NCBI RefSeq assembly: GCF_000712975.1
Contig: NZ_JHQL01000004.1
Coordinates: 186,001-250,000, forward strand
DNA length: 64,000 nt
Origin: Vreelandella neptunia
GTDB taxonomy: Bacteria; Pseudomonadota; Gammaproteobacteria; Pseudomonadales; Halomonadaceae
Direction: 5' to 3'
Shown: positions 46,901-55,408 of the stretch, one piece after another
Position numbering within the stretch: position 1 is the first letter of the stretch
How the letters are laid out: each line of letters begins with the position of its first letter
Position numbers and translations under genes: made by a program
The notes under the pieces: generated by a model
What the model saw: the letters and a program-made list of their open reading frames with translations, nothing else
Databases searched by the model: none
Told to the model about the DNA's origin: nothing

Positions 46901-49900
46901 GATGAAATGCCCACACCTGACCGTTTGGGGTTTTTATCGGCACATGGCGCCCGGTACGTTACTTGGCATAGCCGTTGCCTTTAGTGCGTTATGGTTTAAC
47001 AGTAGTGTTTGGCTAATGGTCTTGCCGATCGCACTACTATGGACAGCAGCGCCTGCGCTAGCGACTTGGCTAAGCAGTACGACTAGTATTGCGTACCAAC
47101 CTCTTATAGCAGAAGAAACTGCCCGTGAACTTCGGCTAATTGCCCGCAGAACCTGGCGCTACTTTGAAACTTTTGTAACTACATCGACCAATTTGCTGCC
47201 GCCGGACAATTTTCAGGAAGTGCCTAAGCCGGTGATCGCCCAGCGAACGTCACCGACCAATATGGGCCTCTACCTGCTGTCGATACTGGCGGCACGTGAT
47301 TTCGGCTGGATCGGTCATCTCAACGCGCTAAGCCGTATAGAAACGACGCTTGCCGTCATGCATACCCTGCCCCGCTATCGTGGTCACTTCTTTAACTGGT
47401 ATGCAATCGATGACCTGCGTCCGCTAAACCCTCGCTATGTATCTACTGTCGATAGCGGCAACCTTGCTGGACACCTCATTACCCTCGCCAACGCTTTGGA
47501 AACCTGGCAAGACACGACATTTCAACCTGATCCTTGCCAAGCACTAGCCGATACATTAGCGCTGGCATTTGAAGCACTTAAATTTGAAGAACTTAAATTT
47601 GAAGAACTTAAGCGCGCTTCTCAATCAATAGAAAAATCCCTGCCCACTAAACCGCTCACTGAACAGCTTGAGAAAGTCGCCACTCTATTAAGCGAAAATA
47701 AAACGTCTCCATTAGATTTGGAAGCCCTCACAAAACATACAAAACAAGCACTTAAAATAGCCAGCGACCTGTTTAATGGCCATCACGACCGCAATAGTGA
47801 AGATGACAATAAAAATAGGGGTAATAAAGATAGGGGTAATAAAGACAGGGGCAAGGATGATGGCGAAGATGTGGTTTTTTGGGTGACAGCCCTACATAAA
47901 ACGGCGGCTCAGCATAACGCTGACCACAGAAAAACATCAATTGCCATCAGCGCGCATGGCGAGCGGCTACAGCAACTGGCCAGTAAAGCCCGACGGCTTG
48001 CCCTCAGTATGGATTTTGCGTTTCTTCTCAACCCTGAGCGGCAGTTACTGTCGATCGGCTTCTCGCTGGACGACGTTAGCCTGGACACAAGCTGCTATGA
48101 CCTGCTGGCTTCAGAGGCACGGCTGGCCAGCCTGTTCGCCATTGCCAAAGGCGATGTAGCCACTCGCCACTGGTTCCGACTAGGGCGCGCCGCAACCCCG
48201 TTAAAAGAGGGTGCGGCGATGATTTCCTGGTCAGGCTCCATGTTTGAATATCTGATGCCCTCGCTAATAATGCGCGCACCCGCTGGCAGCCTATTGGAGC
48301 AAACTAACCGCCTAGTAGTTAAACGCCAGGAAACATACGCCGCACAGTTTTCAGCTCCTTGGGGTATTTCTGAGTCAGGGTATAACGCACGGGACATAGA
48401 GCATACTTATCAATATTCCAATTTTGGGGTGCCTGGATTAGGGCTAAAGCGTGGTCTATCGGCCGATTTAGTGGTCGCGCCATACGCAACGGGGTTGGCG
48501 GCAATGATCGACCCAGAAGGGGCCTTCAAAAATTATCGCCGCCTTGCAGAAATGGGCGCGCTAGGACGCTATGGCTACTACGAAGCGCTAGACCTGACCC
48601 GCTCACGGCTCCCCAAAGACGTTAAGCTGGTAATTGTGCGCAGCTACATGGCACACCACCAAGGCATGACCATCGTTGCCATCGCTAATACGCTTCACCA
48701 TGGGCAGATGCGACAACGCTTCCACCGCGAACCAATGATTCAGGCGAGCGAGCTATTGCTTCAAGAGCAGATTCCAAGGGATGTGGCTATTGCTTACCCC
48801 CGTGCTGAAGAGGTGAAATCAACCGCTAGCCAAACCATCAACGAAGCACAAACCGTGCGCAAACTTTCAACCTGCGCCAACGGACCTCCGGCGACCCACC
48901 TGCTCTCAAACGGCAACTACTCTGTCATGTTGACCGCAACAGGTGGCGGCTACAGCCGATGGCACAATCTTGCCATCACTCGCTGGCAACCAGATACCAC
49001 TCGAGATCACTGGGGAAGCTTTATTTTTCTCCGCGATACGCGACGTCCAAGCGTTTGGAGTGCAACAGGACAATACCTGGAATCACATACCGGCGCTAAT
49101 GACGACGACAACCACGTGTTGTTTGCTGAAGATTATGCCCGCTATGTGCATCGTCACGAGTCTATTTCAAGCCACTTGGACATCCTGGTGTCTGGGGAAG
49201 ATAACAGCGAAGTACGCTTGCTAACACTAGCCAACAGTGGACGCCAAACCTGCGATATTGATGTTACAACTTATGCAGAATTAGTACTCACCACGCCGAG
49301 TACCGACAACGCTCACCCTAGCTTCGCCAAAATGTTCGTGGTCACTGAATACCTCCCCGCATTTAATGCCCTTGTGGCTACTCGGCGACGGCGGGACCCC
49401 AGCGAAGCACAAGTGTGGGTAGCTCAGTTCGCCGTCGTGGAAGGCGATACCGTTGGAGATTTCCAATACGAGACCGACCGCGAGCAATTTATTGGCCGGG
49501 GCCACCGTATTTCCGCAGCAACGGCACTTGCTGAAGGCCAACATTTATCAGGTACGGTGGGGAGTGTCATTGACCCCATTTTTGCATCACGCTACTGCCT
49601 GAGAATCAAGCCAGGCAAAGCCGCCCATATTGCTTACTGGACGGTCGTTGCCGACTCACGTGAAGCGCTGATGGATTTAATTGACAAACATCATGACGTT
49701 AGCGCCTTTGAGCGAGCAAAAATGCTCGCTTGGACTCAGGCACAAGTGCAACTACGTCATTTGGGCACTCAGCCAGAGGAGGCCGCTGACTTTCAGCGGT
49801 TAGCTGCCCCACTGCTCTATCCAGACGCACGCTTTAGAGCACCTCAGAAAGCGATTCAAAGCGGCGCAGCTCAACAATCGCTGCTATGGCAACACGGGAT

Positions 49901-52871
49901 CTCCGGCGATTTACCCATCGTATTGCTCCGGATTCAATCCACTGATGACTTGCCACAATTGCATCAATTACTTCGTGCCCATGAGTATTGGCGCATGAAA
50001 CGTCTCGAAGTCGATGTCGTCATCATCAATGAGCGTGCAACCTCTTACATTCAAGATCTACAGCAAGCCATTGAAGCCACGATTCTCAGCAGTCAGGCAA
50101 GACCCCGACTTCACAGTGGCGATGCCCAGGGAACGGTCTATGCCTTAAGAGCCGATCTAGCAAGCGCCCAGTCATGCTCTCAGCTTCAATCGGTTGCTCG
50201 CGTGGCGCTGATAGCACACCGAGGATCAATTGCCGATCAGCTGTCTATTATGTTGTCCCGACAGAGCACCGAGAAGCCTCCGCTTGTCATTACTAAACGT
50301 GCTCTCCCCAGACAATTGATGGATAAGGCCCACAATCCTCACCAGTTTAAGCGGCCTACACTTGAGCTTTTTAATGGTTGGGGCGGGTTTGCAAAGCAAG
50401 GACGAGAGTATGTCATCATTCTAGAAGCGGGCAGCTCGACACCAGCGCCCTGGATTAATGTCATTGCACATCACCAGTTCGGGTTTCAAGTATCAGCAGA
50501 GGGCGCTGGCTATCTGTGGGCAGACAGCAGCCGAGAAAACCAACTGACACCATGGAGTAATGACCCCGTTATTGACCCAAACGGTGATGTTATTTATGTC
50601 CGGGATGAAGAATCACTGGCGCTTTATACGGCAACGGCAAGCCCGATTCGTGATTCAGGCCGTTACATTGCGCGCCATGGTTATGGCTATAGTCAATTTG
50701 AACATCATACTGATGGGCTTAGCTTATCGCTGCTGCACTTCGTGCCGCGAGATGCTCCGTTGCGCATCTCGCGGTTGAGAATAACAAATCATTCAAACAG
50801 GACGCGCAAGCTCTCTGTGACTGCTTATGCAGAGTGGGTTTTGGGCACGTCGCGAAGCACATCAGCCCCCTTTCTTATCACATCGCAAGCAACAGAAAGC
50901 GGTGCGTTGTTAGTTACCAACCCATGGAATGCCGCCTTCCCAGGCCGGGTGGCTTTCCTCGATATTGGCGAGCAACCTACGCAATGGACAGGCAATCGCA
51001 GTGAGTTTATCGGTTACGGCAAACACTTAGCTGAACCGGCTGGGTTACGGTGTAAAACGCCGCTTTCTGGCACGTTAGGCGCCGGGCTAGACCCCTGCGC
51101 TGCGCTTCAGCGTCCCGTGACGCTCGTCCCAGGAGAAACCGTCGACATTATCGTACTGCTTGGTCAGGGTGGCTCCAATGACGAAGTTGCCGAGCTGATT
51201 GCCCGTTTTCGTGATGCTGACATTGATGCTGAGCTTGCCAACATTCACGACCATTGGAATACCCAGCTCAATGCCATACAGGTCAAAACACCTGATCGGG
51301 CAATGGACATCATGTTAAACGGCTGGTTGCTGTATCAGACCATCGCCTGTCGTTTAACAGCTCGCTCAGCGTTTTACCAAGCCAGCGGTGCCTATGGCTT
51401 CCGCGATCAGTTGCAAGATTGCATGGCATTGACGTTTAGCAATGCTGCTACAACGCGCCAGCATTTACTGCGGGCGGCTTCACGTCAATTCCCTGAAGGG
51501 GATGTACAGCACTGGTGGCTGCCCCATTCCGGACAAGGCGTGCGCACGCGTATCTCTGACGACCGGGTTTGGTTGGCCTACGCCTGCGCGCGTTATCTCG
51601 CAACAACCCAGGACATAGCAGTGCTTGACGAGCCGGTGAGCTTTTTAGACGGCGCGCAGTTGTCATCGCATGAGCACGAACACTTTTTCCAGCCAACCAC
51701 CTCACTGGAAGCCGCCCCACTGTTTGAACACTGCGCACGCGGTCTTGATATTACCCTTTCGCAACTGGGTGAACATGGTTTGCCGCTGATAGGCGGCGGG
51801 GATTGGAATGACGGCATGAACCGGGTGGGTGCTGAGGGCAAGGGAGAAAGTGTATGGCTAGGCTGGTTGCTGCTTAAAACACTTCATCACTTTGCGCCAA
51901 TTGCCGAACAGCGCGAGGCCCAAGCCTGCCACGCGGATGAACCCCAACGCGCCGTTCGTTGGTATGAACATGCTAAGGCGCTACGCATAGCAATTGAAAA
52001 CAGCGCTTGGGATGGCCAGTGGTATCGTCGAGCGACTTACGACAACGGCATTTGGCTGGGCAGCAAACAAAGCGATGCATGCCAGATTGATTCCATCGCC
52101 CAATCATGGGCGGTGCTTTCCGGCGCCAGCGACCCTGAACGGTCGACGCTCGCAATGCACTCGCTGGAGCGCGAACTCATTCTGCATGACCCGCAGTTAG
52201 CGCTGCTTTTTTGGCCTCCCTTTGATCACCCTAAGCAGGACCCCGGCTATATAAGCGGCTACCCGCCTGGTATGCGCGAAAATGGTGGGCAGTATAGCCA
52301 TGCTTCAATGTGGGCAATTTTGGCCTTCACCCAACTGGGTGAAGGTGACAAAGCACATCAGCTATTTACACTGCTTAACCCCATCAACCATGCCACCACC
52401 ACGGAAACGGCTACCCGCTATCGCGTTGAGCCTTATGTGGTGGCTGCTGATGTGTACTCTGTGGCTCCCCATGTGGGTCGAGGAGGCTGGACATGGTACA
52501 CCGGCGCCGCCGGTTGGATGTATCAAGCCGGTATGGAGGGTATTTTAGGCATTCGCCGGGAAGCTAGCTGGCTGGTAATTTTTCCATGCCTGCCAGCGAG
52601 CTGGCCGCATTTTAGTGCTGACATTACCCTTGACCAATCGCACTATCATATCAAGGTGATCAACGCGCAAGCTTCTCCAGCAATGTTAGGCCAGAATCTA
52701 TCAAGCCAAACGCTATCAAGTCTGACCCTATCAAGCTCAAGCCAAGCCCTCACTGCAACACTGGATGGCGTTTACTTAGTAGAAACAGGGGTTGGCATGC
52801 CTATTAGGGTGCCGCTAGATAATCAGCATCATCAACTAGAGATAGTTATCCGGCGATGCGCCCCTGCATAA
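43977..52871 (+). CDS. ndvB: Cyclic beta-1,2-glucan synthase (NdvB/Cgs type)
   Basis: 2964 aa. The GTG start is preceded by AGGATG. Order: N-terminal region; membrane helices about 465-535; GT84 glycosyltransferase with LDADTRLP (D682, D684) and the RQHRWVRGDW motif (Q829, W832); more helices about 860-1030; glucoamylase-like domain about 1100-1580 (HFFNWYAIDDLRPLNP); then GH94 phosphorylase-like repeats with GGGDWNDGMN (D2609, D2612) for chain-length control. It makes and cyclises periplasmic beta-1,2-glucans used in osmoadaptation and host contact. Four in-frame 15-bp repeat arrays lengthen its hydrophilic linkers and tail. Confidence 0.93.
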   Translation: MTLFFQTPLFRRVHQHNASMALWRSSSPVREELFSAERLEQHAGSLALAQVVTASPPKVASLTRRLNDNARVLLAAYRACAVTLAEGREVVPAAAWLLDNYHLIEAQIREIRGDLPPGYYRQLPKLAEGPFAGYPRVFGIAWAFIAHTDSNIELSNLRAFIKSYQRTQPLTIGELWAVAITLRIVLVENLRRLADQIITEQTARDAADALAAKWFATENDSPISNDSSNRYSPYSESINNESINNESINNESVNSVSTDDCSTSNDSASYTFSSFTSQKTPLSAPFIAQLAKRLRGVNPHTNALACWLFEQLNRQGESIDDVVQSTQQCQGASNVTVRNIITSMRFISSTDWAELFESVSLVDAKLREHSRFAQYDFSTRNQYRVAVEELARGSAYTELEIVEHTLTLSREALPLTDDVHETARVEDPGYFLVAAGRNRLEKRLNFRPPLKRRFRQLLLKNGINGYVIMLTATTVALMALAGWLLLSMHSGEVSSRWLLLLAALGILPTIEFATSIVNRFVIYNIGAQPLPSLDLSKGVPPSLRTLVAMPTLLTNEADLQEQLDRLEVHHLSSGGGAISYALLTDGVDAQQAELATDEALLSICEKRIEELNKRYCASSHEKRFFLLHRNRVYNAGEQCWMGWERKRGKLHELNKLLRGATDTTFRTPPSLPRNVHYILTLDADTRLPRGAASKLIGKIAHPLNHPRFDTQQRRVVEGYAILQPRVTQSMPTGERGSTYQQLCSSPGGIDPYAAAISDLYQDLVGDGSFAGKGIYNIDAFEASLAGRIAENSLLSHDMFEGIFARAGLASDIEVIEDFPDRYDVVAKRQHRWVRGDWQLLPWLLTASLPPSGRLKILGNLRRSLLPPLLLACFAVSWQLPVMMAVVSSLMIIMVISIPVLLSLITSFAPLRAGVNLRYHFQQWRDELTLGLKQILLQLMFLPDQAWRMLDAIVSTLTRVFITRRHLLEWTSSAQTMKCPHLTVWGFYRHMAPGTLLGIAVAFSALWFNSSVWLMVLPIALLWTAAPALATWLSSTTSIAYQPLIAEETARELRLIARRTWRYFETFVTTSTNLLPPDNFQEVPKPVIAQRTSPTNMGLYLLSILAARDFGWIGHLNALSRIETTLAVMHTLPRYRGHFFNWYAIDDLRPLNPRYVSTVDSGNLAGHLITLANALETWQDTTFQPDPCQALADTLALAFEALKFEELKFEELKRASQSIEKSLPTKPLTEQLEKVATLLSENKTSPLDLEALTKHTKQALKIASDLFNGHHDRNSEDDNKNRGNKDRGNKDRGKDDGEDVVFWVTALHKTAAQHNADHRKTSIAISAHGERLQQLASKARRLALSMDFAFLLNPERQLLSIGFSLDDVSLDTSCYDLLASEARLASLFAIAKGDVATRHWFRLGRAATPLKEGAAMISWSGSMFEYLMPSLIMRAPAGSLLEQTNRLVVKRQETYAAQFSAPWGISESGYNARDIEHTYQYSNFGVPGLGLKRGLSADLVVAPYATGLAAMIDPEGAFKNYRRLAEMGALGRYGYYEALDLTRSRLPKDVKLVIVRSYMAHHQGMTIVAIANTLHHGQMRQRFHREPMIQASELLLQEQIPRDVAIAYPRAEEVKSTASQTINEAQTVRKLSTCANGPPATHLLSNGNYSVMLTATGGGYSRWHNLAITRWQPDTTRDHWGSFIFLRDTRRPSVWSATGQYLESHTGANDDDNHVLFAEDYARYVHRHESISSHLDILVSGEDNSEVRLLTLANSGRQTCDIDVTTYAELVLTTPSTDNAHPSFAKMFVVTEYLPAFNALVATRRRRDPSEAQVWVAQFAVVEGDTVGDFQYETDREQFIGRGHRISAATALAEGQHLSGTVGSVIDPIFASRYCLRIKPGKAAHIAYWTVVADSREALMDLIDKHHDVSAFERAKMLAWTQAQVQLRHLGTQPEEAADFQRLAAPLLYPDARFRAPQKAIQSGAAQQSLLWQHGISGDLPIVLLRIQSTDDLPQLHQLLRAHEYWRMKRLEVDVVIINERATSYIQDLQQAIEATILSSQARPRLHSGDAQGTVYALRADLASAQSCSQLQSVARVALIAHRGSIADQLSIMLSRQSTEKPPLVITKRALPRQLMDKAHNPHQFKRPTLELFNGWGGFAKQGREYVIILEAGSSTPAPWINVIAHHQFGFQVSAEGAGYLWADSSRENQLTPWSNDPVIDPNGDVIYVRDEESLALYTATASPIRDSGRYIARHGYGYSQFEHHTDGLSLSLLHFVPRDAPLRISRLRITNHSNRTRKLSVTAYAEWVLGTSRSTSAPFLITSQATESGALLVTNPWNAAFPGRVAFLDIGEQPTQWTGNRSEFIGYGKHLAEPAGLRCKTPLSGTLGAGLDPCAALQRPVTLVPGETVDIIVLLGQGGSNDEVAELIARFRDADIDAELANIHDHWNTQLNAIQVKTPDRAMDIMLNGWLLYQTIACRLTARSAFYQASGAYGFRDQLQDCMALTFSNAATTRQHLLRAASRQFPEGDVQHWWLPHSGQGVRTRISDDRVWLAYACARYLATTQDIAVLDEPVSFLDGAQLSSHEHEHFFQPTTSLEAAPLFEHCARGLDITLSQLGEHGLPLIGGGDWNDGMNRVGAEGKGESVWLGWLLLKTLHHFAPIAEQREAQACHADEPQRAVRWYEHAKALRIAIENSAWDGQWYRRATYDNGIWLGSKQSDACQIDSIAQSWAVLSGASDPERSTLAMHSLERELILHDPQLALLFWPPFDHPKQDPGYISGYPPGMRENGGQYSHASMWAILAFTQLGEGDKAHQLFTLLNPINHATTTETATRYRVEPYVVAADVYSVAPHVGRGGWTWYTGAAGWMYQAGMEGILGIRREASWLVIFPCLPASWPHFSADITLDQSHYHIKVINAQASPAMLGQNLSSQTLSSLTLSSSSQALTATLDGVYLVETGVGMPIRVPLDNQHHQLEIVIRRCAPA
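44682..44741 (+). repeat. 15-bp tandem repeat in ndvB, four copies
   Basis: GAGTCGATTAACAAC twice exactly (44682-44711), then two diverged copies to 44741. It encodes ESINN-ESINN-ESINN-ESVNS in a Ser/Asn-rich linker. Confidence 0.97.
47568..47612 (+). repeat. 15-bp tandem repeat in ndvB, three copies
   Basis: TTTGAAGAACTTAAA-type units at 47568-47582, 47583-47597 and 47598-47612. They encode FEALK-FEELK-FEELK, a helical charged repeat. Confidence 0.97.
47808..47852 (+). repeat. 15-bp tandem repeat in ndvB, three copies
   Basis: AATAAAGATAGGGGT-type units at 47808-47822, 47823-47837 and 47838-47852. They encode NKNRG-NKDRG-NKDRG, a charged linker. Confidence 0.97.
52698..52742 (+). repeat. 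15-bp tandem repeat near the 3' end of ndvB, three copies
   Basis: Units starting CTATCAAG at 52698, 52713 and 52728. They encode the Ser/Leu/Thr-rich stretch LSSQTLSSLTLSSSS close to the C-terminus. The units share their first eight bases and diverge after that. Confidence 0.85.
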
Positions 52872-53112
52872 TGACGATGCGATGACTAATTATTTAATTT
52901 CTTGTATAACTTTTATGAATGTATTTCTTTATACGTTAGGGGAGCAATTACTCTACGCGCCCCTAGCAAGCAAGCGGGGTCTTTCGTTCAAATTAATTTT
53001 TTGAAATATTTCTAGTTTGCGATTGAATCTCTCGAAACAGTGTATTAGCCTCGTGAGGGTACAAGAGGCGTACAAAAGAGCGTCGAATTTAATACAGCAC
53101 AGCATTTGTAAA

Positions 53113-53138
53113 CGTTAGCATTTGAAACCGTTAGCATT
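53113..53138 (+). repeat. Direct repeat CGTTAGCATT, two copies 16 bp apart
   Basis: CGTTAGCATT at 53113-53122 and 53129-53138, between ndvB and the 108-aa gene. The second copy lies 16 bases before that gene's ATG, so it could be part of its promoter or leader. Confidence 0.7.
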
Positions 53139-53154
53139 CACAAGGAGTCGTGGC

Positions 53155-53481
53155 ATGCAACCTAACCAGCTAAGCGATATTTCCCGAAAAGGCCTCCAAC
53201 TGGCCATTCAAGAGATCAGGGAAGAAATGTTTGATACCCCAGAATGCGATTACACCATCGCCAAACTGCTTAGCCATTGCGGCCAGTTTGAAACAGCTGA
53301 ACGTCATATCGACGAAATGTTGCTGAAGTGGGGTGCATCACCAGAGGTAACTCGTCTGACCGAGCAGGCCTACACCGATCTAGTGACGTTTAGTGCTGAT
53401 AATACCGAGTCATTATCTTCTAGCGCGCCAAGCCGTCATTCCTCTGCCGAAGTGACTTCTCAACTACCTGCTATTGCATAA
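53155..53481 (+). CDS. Hypothetical protein, 108 aa
   Basis: Start ATG 53155, preceded by AAGGAG; an in-frame extension to 53122 has no site. The N-terminal 85 residues look helical and pair-wise arranged (LQLAIQEIREEMFDTPECDY, then HCGQFETAERHIDEMLLKWG), possibly one TPR-like helix pair. The last 30 residues are Ser/Thr-rich and probably disordered. No family recognised. A large hairpin with a T-run follows its stop. Confidence 0.65.
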   Translation: MQPNQLSDISRKGLQLAIQEIREEMFDTPECDYTIAKLLSHCGQFETAERHIDEMLLKWGASPEVTRLTEQAYTDLVTFSADNTESLSSSAPSRHSSAEVTSQLPAIA

Positions 53482-53505
53482 CCAATATTGGCGTGTACTA
53501 AACAA

Positions 53506-53576
53506 AACGGCTTGCCCTAATCCCTCAGAATCACCAGTGAGGACGCTGCTAAGGCGGCAAGCCGTTCGATTTTTTT
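53506..53576 (+). terminator. Large branched hairpin with T-run
   Basis: Perfect 11-bp outer arms (53506-53516 and 53556-53566) enclose 39 bases that contain a smaller CCTCA/TGAGG hairpin (about 53523-53542). Seven T residues follow at 53570-53576. It fits a terminator for the gene ending at 53481, but the branched shape would also suit a small RNA. The T-run overlaps the stop codon of the convergent gene. Confidence 0.7.
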
Positions 53577-53904
53577 AGTCGAGGTGATCCAACGTCACCA
53601 CAAGATCCTGGGTTGATACGTCTACATTCCAAAAGGTGTAACTATCCTCATCTTCATCGACTAAACGAATATCGAAGATAGGACTGTTATAACCCGTAAT
53701 TGTCACCCGTTGTGTGTCACCATCCATCAGAACATCATTGCCGAGTACATCTTCTTCCCAGCTTTTCGAGTCTGCGGGGCTTACGTACATATAGTAAAGG
53801 GTATAACCCGTACGATTAGTAATATCTACGTAATAGTCAGCAGCCATGACAAGCGAAGAGCTACACAGCATCAGCAGTGCAGCCAATAACACTTTTATGC
53901 GCAT
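53575..53904 (-). CDS. Exported hypothetical protein, 109 aa
   Basis: The N-terminal signal peptide has a hydrophobic core LLAALLMLCSSSLVMAA with cleavage after about residue 21, so the mature form is about 88 aa and periplasmic. The mature part is acidic and beta-rich: YYVDITNRTGYTLYYMYVSP, then SWEEDVLGNDVLMDGD and FDIRLVDEDEDSYTFWNVDV. I recognise this as a recurrent small periplasmic type but cannot name a family or function. Single gene, convergent with the 108-aa gene. Confidence 0.75.
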   Translation of the reverse strand: MRIKVLLAALLMLCSSSLVMAADYYVDITNRTGYTLYYMYVSPADSKSWEEDVLGNDVLMDGDTQRVTITGYNSPIFDIRLVDEDEDSYTFWNVDVSTQDLVVTLDHLD

Positions 53905-54123
53905 CGATATGTTCCTTATTTTTTTTCTTTTGAGAGAAACAGCAGGTCACAACGTCGTCGCTAAGTGCAAAACCTAGCCACCGGCGCAGTATATCGATAA
54001 ACACTCATTTAAGTGAGCCGCTACTTAACATTTTTTATCACTACAATGGCCGAGTTCTGCGTAACGATGCCTTTCCTGACCAATGGTGGACACACTCTAC
54101 AATTGACATCCCACTGTTCTTTA

Positions 54124-54139
54124 TATAGAACGTTCTATA
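54124..54139. promoter_or_regulatory. Perfect 16-bp palindrome upstream of the XRE-cupin/azlCD operon
   Basis: TATAGAACGTTCTATA, perfectly self-complementary, ends 22 bases before the XRE start codon. A dimeric XRE repressor binding its own promoter is the simplest reading. The site would overlap the promoter or the transcription start. Confidence 0.7.
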
Positions 54140-54161
54140 AAAGGAACAGTAGGGTAGCAGT

Positions 54162-54692
54162 ATGGACAAGCAATCATTAATCACGCTAGGCAAGCATTTG
54201 CAGTCTTTGCGTCAAGCGCAAGGCTGGTCACTCTCCTATTTAGCTAACGCCGCTGGCATTGCCAAATCAAACCTGTGTCGTCTTGAGCAAGGTAATGGTA
54301 ACCCCACCCTGGACACTCTCTGGCGATTAGCCGTTCAACTTAATGCGCCGTTTGGCACGCTAGTGGCGCCTATTAGCGTTCCCCTTGGCGAAGATGGCGT
54401 GCAGGTGCAGCTGATTGATCAGGGCAAAGGTTCACCACAAGTAGATGCTTACTGGATGCGCTGCGCGCCCCATACCCTGCGCCACGCTGAAGCTCACACA
54501 CTTGGCACCCAAGAAACGCTAACCCTAATTAGTGGCTGGCTGGAAGCAGGTCCAGTGGGAGCCACCACCGTGCTAACGCCCGGAGAGACCAAAACGTTTC
54601 CCGCCGACCAGCCGCACTGCTACCGCACCCAAGACCATGAGGCCACCCTGCTACTCACCGTTACTTACGGTGAACAAAGGGACGCACCATGA
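54162..54692 (+). CDS. XRE-family regulator with C-terminal cupin domain
   Basis: 176 aa. An N-terminal helix-turn-helix (residues 8-62: GKHLQSLRQAQGWSLSYLAN, then CRLEQGNGNPTLDTLWRLA) is joined to a cupin fold (about 85-172) with His residues in HTLRHAEAHTLG and DQPHCYRT that could bind a metal or ligand. First gene of an operon with azlC and azlD; its stop overlaps the azlC start as ATGA. It probably controls this operon in response to an amino acid. Confidence 0.93.
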   Translation: MDKQSLITLGKHLQSLRQAQGWSLSYLANAAGIAKSNLCRLEQGNGNPTLDTLWRLAVQLNAPFGTLVAPISVPLGEDGVQVQLIDQGKGSPQVDAYWMRCAPHTLRHAEAHTLGTQETLTLISGWLEAGPVGATTVLTPGETKTFPADQPHCYRTQDHEATLLLTVTYGEQRDAP

Positions 54693-55408
54693 ATCATGCC
54701 ATCCATTCCCCCTGGCGTAGCGCGCTACAAGGCGTGCGCGAAGCCATCCCGCTGTTGGGCGGCTATATTCCGGTAGCCCTGTCGTTTGGGTTAGTGGCTA
54801 GCCAGGCAGGTTTCAGCACCTTGGAAGCCACCGCTATATCCGCCCTGATTTATGCAGGCGCTTCGCAGTTTCTGTTTGTAGGCATGATCGCCACCGGCGC
54901 GCCGCTATGGCTGGTAGTGGCGATGACGCTACTAATTAACGTGCGCCATGTGGTGTATGGCCCCAACCTTGCTGAGCTGTTGCCGCGCAGCCGCCACTGG
55001 CCATGGCTAATGCATGGCCTCACCGACCAAGTGTTTGCCTTGGCCTTGACCCGGCTTCCACAGCTGCCTGACGTAAAGCGCTTTAGCTGGTTTGTCGGCG
55101 CATCACTGCTTGCATGGGGCGCATGGATTGTGGGTACAACGGTGGGGGCCACGGCGGGCGAGGCCTTTACCGTCCGCTGGCCACTACTCGGGGAGATCAT
55201 GCCTTTCGCACTGCCTGCTCTATTCTTAACCATGGTGGCACCCCGCTTCACCAATAAACGCTGGGCAGCCGCCATGGGGTGCGCCATTCTGGCCGCGCTA
55301 GGCTTAACCATCGCGGGGTGGAGCAACGTGGCTATTCCGCTGGCTGCCGCTTGCGGCGCGCTATGCTTCTATACGGTCAAACTCCAAACCCAGAGGCGAC
55401 CAGTATGA
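54689..55408 (+). CDS. azlC: AzlC-family branched-chain amino acid exporter, large subunit
   Basis: 239 aa with about seven helices. The family block PVALSFGLVASQAGFSTLEA then SALIYAGASQFLFVGM (about 26-66) and the polar NVRHVVYGPNLAE motif are present. With AzlD it forms a branched-chain amino acid exporter (as in AzlCD and YgaZH). The ATGA overlap on both sides places it in the middle of a three-gene operon. Confidence 0.93.
   Translation: MNHAIHSPWRSALQGVREAIPLLGGYIPVALSFGLVASQAGFSTLEATAISALIYAGASQFLFVGMIATGAPLWLVVAMTLLINVRHVVYGPNLAELLPRSRHWPWLMHGLTDQVFALALTRLPQLPDVKRFSWFVGASLLAWGAWIVGTTVGATAGEAFTVRWPLLGEIMPFALPALFLTMVAPRFTNKRWAAAMGCAILAALGLTIAGWSNVAIPLAAACGALCFYTVKLQTQRRPV

Noticed and set aside
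54850-55326. 158-codon minus-strand frame opposite azlC
   Set aside because: Antisense shadow of a conserved gene in a clear operon; no ribosome binding site.
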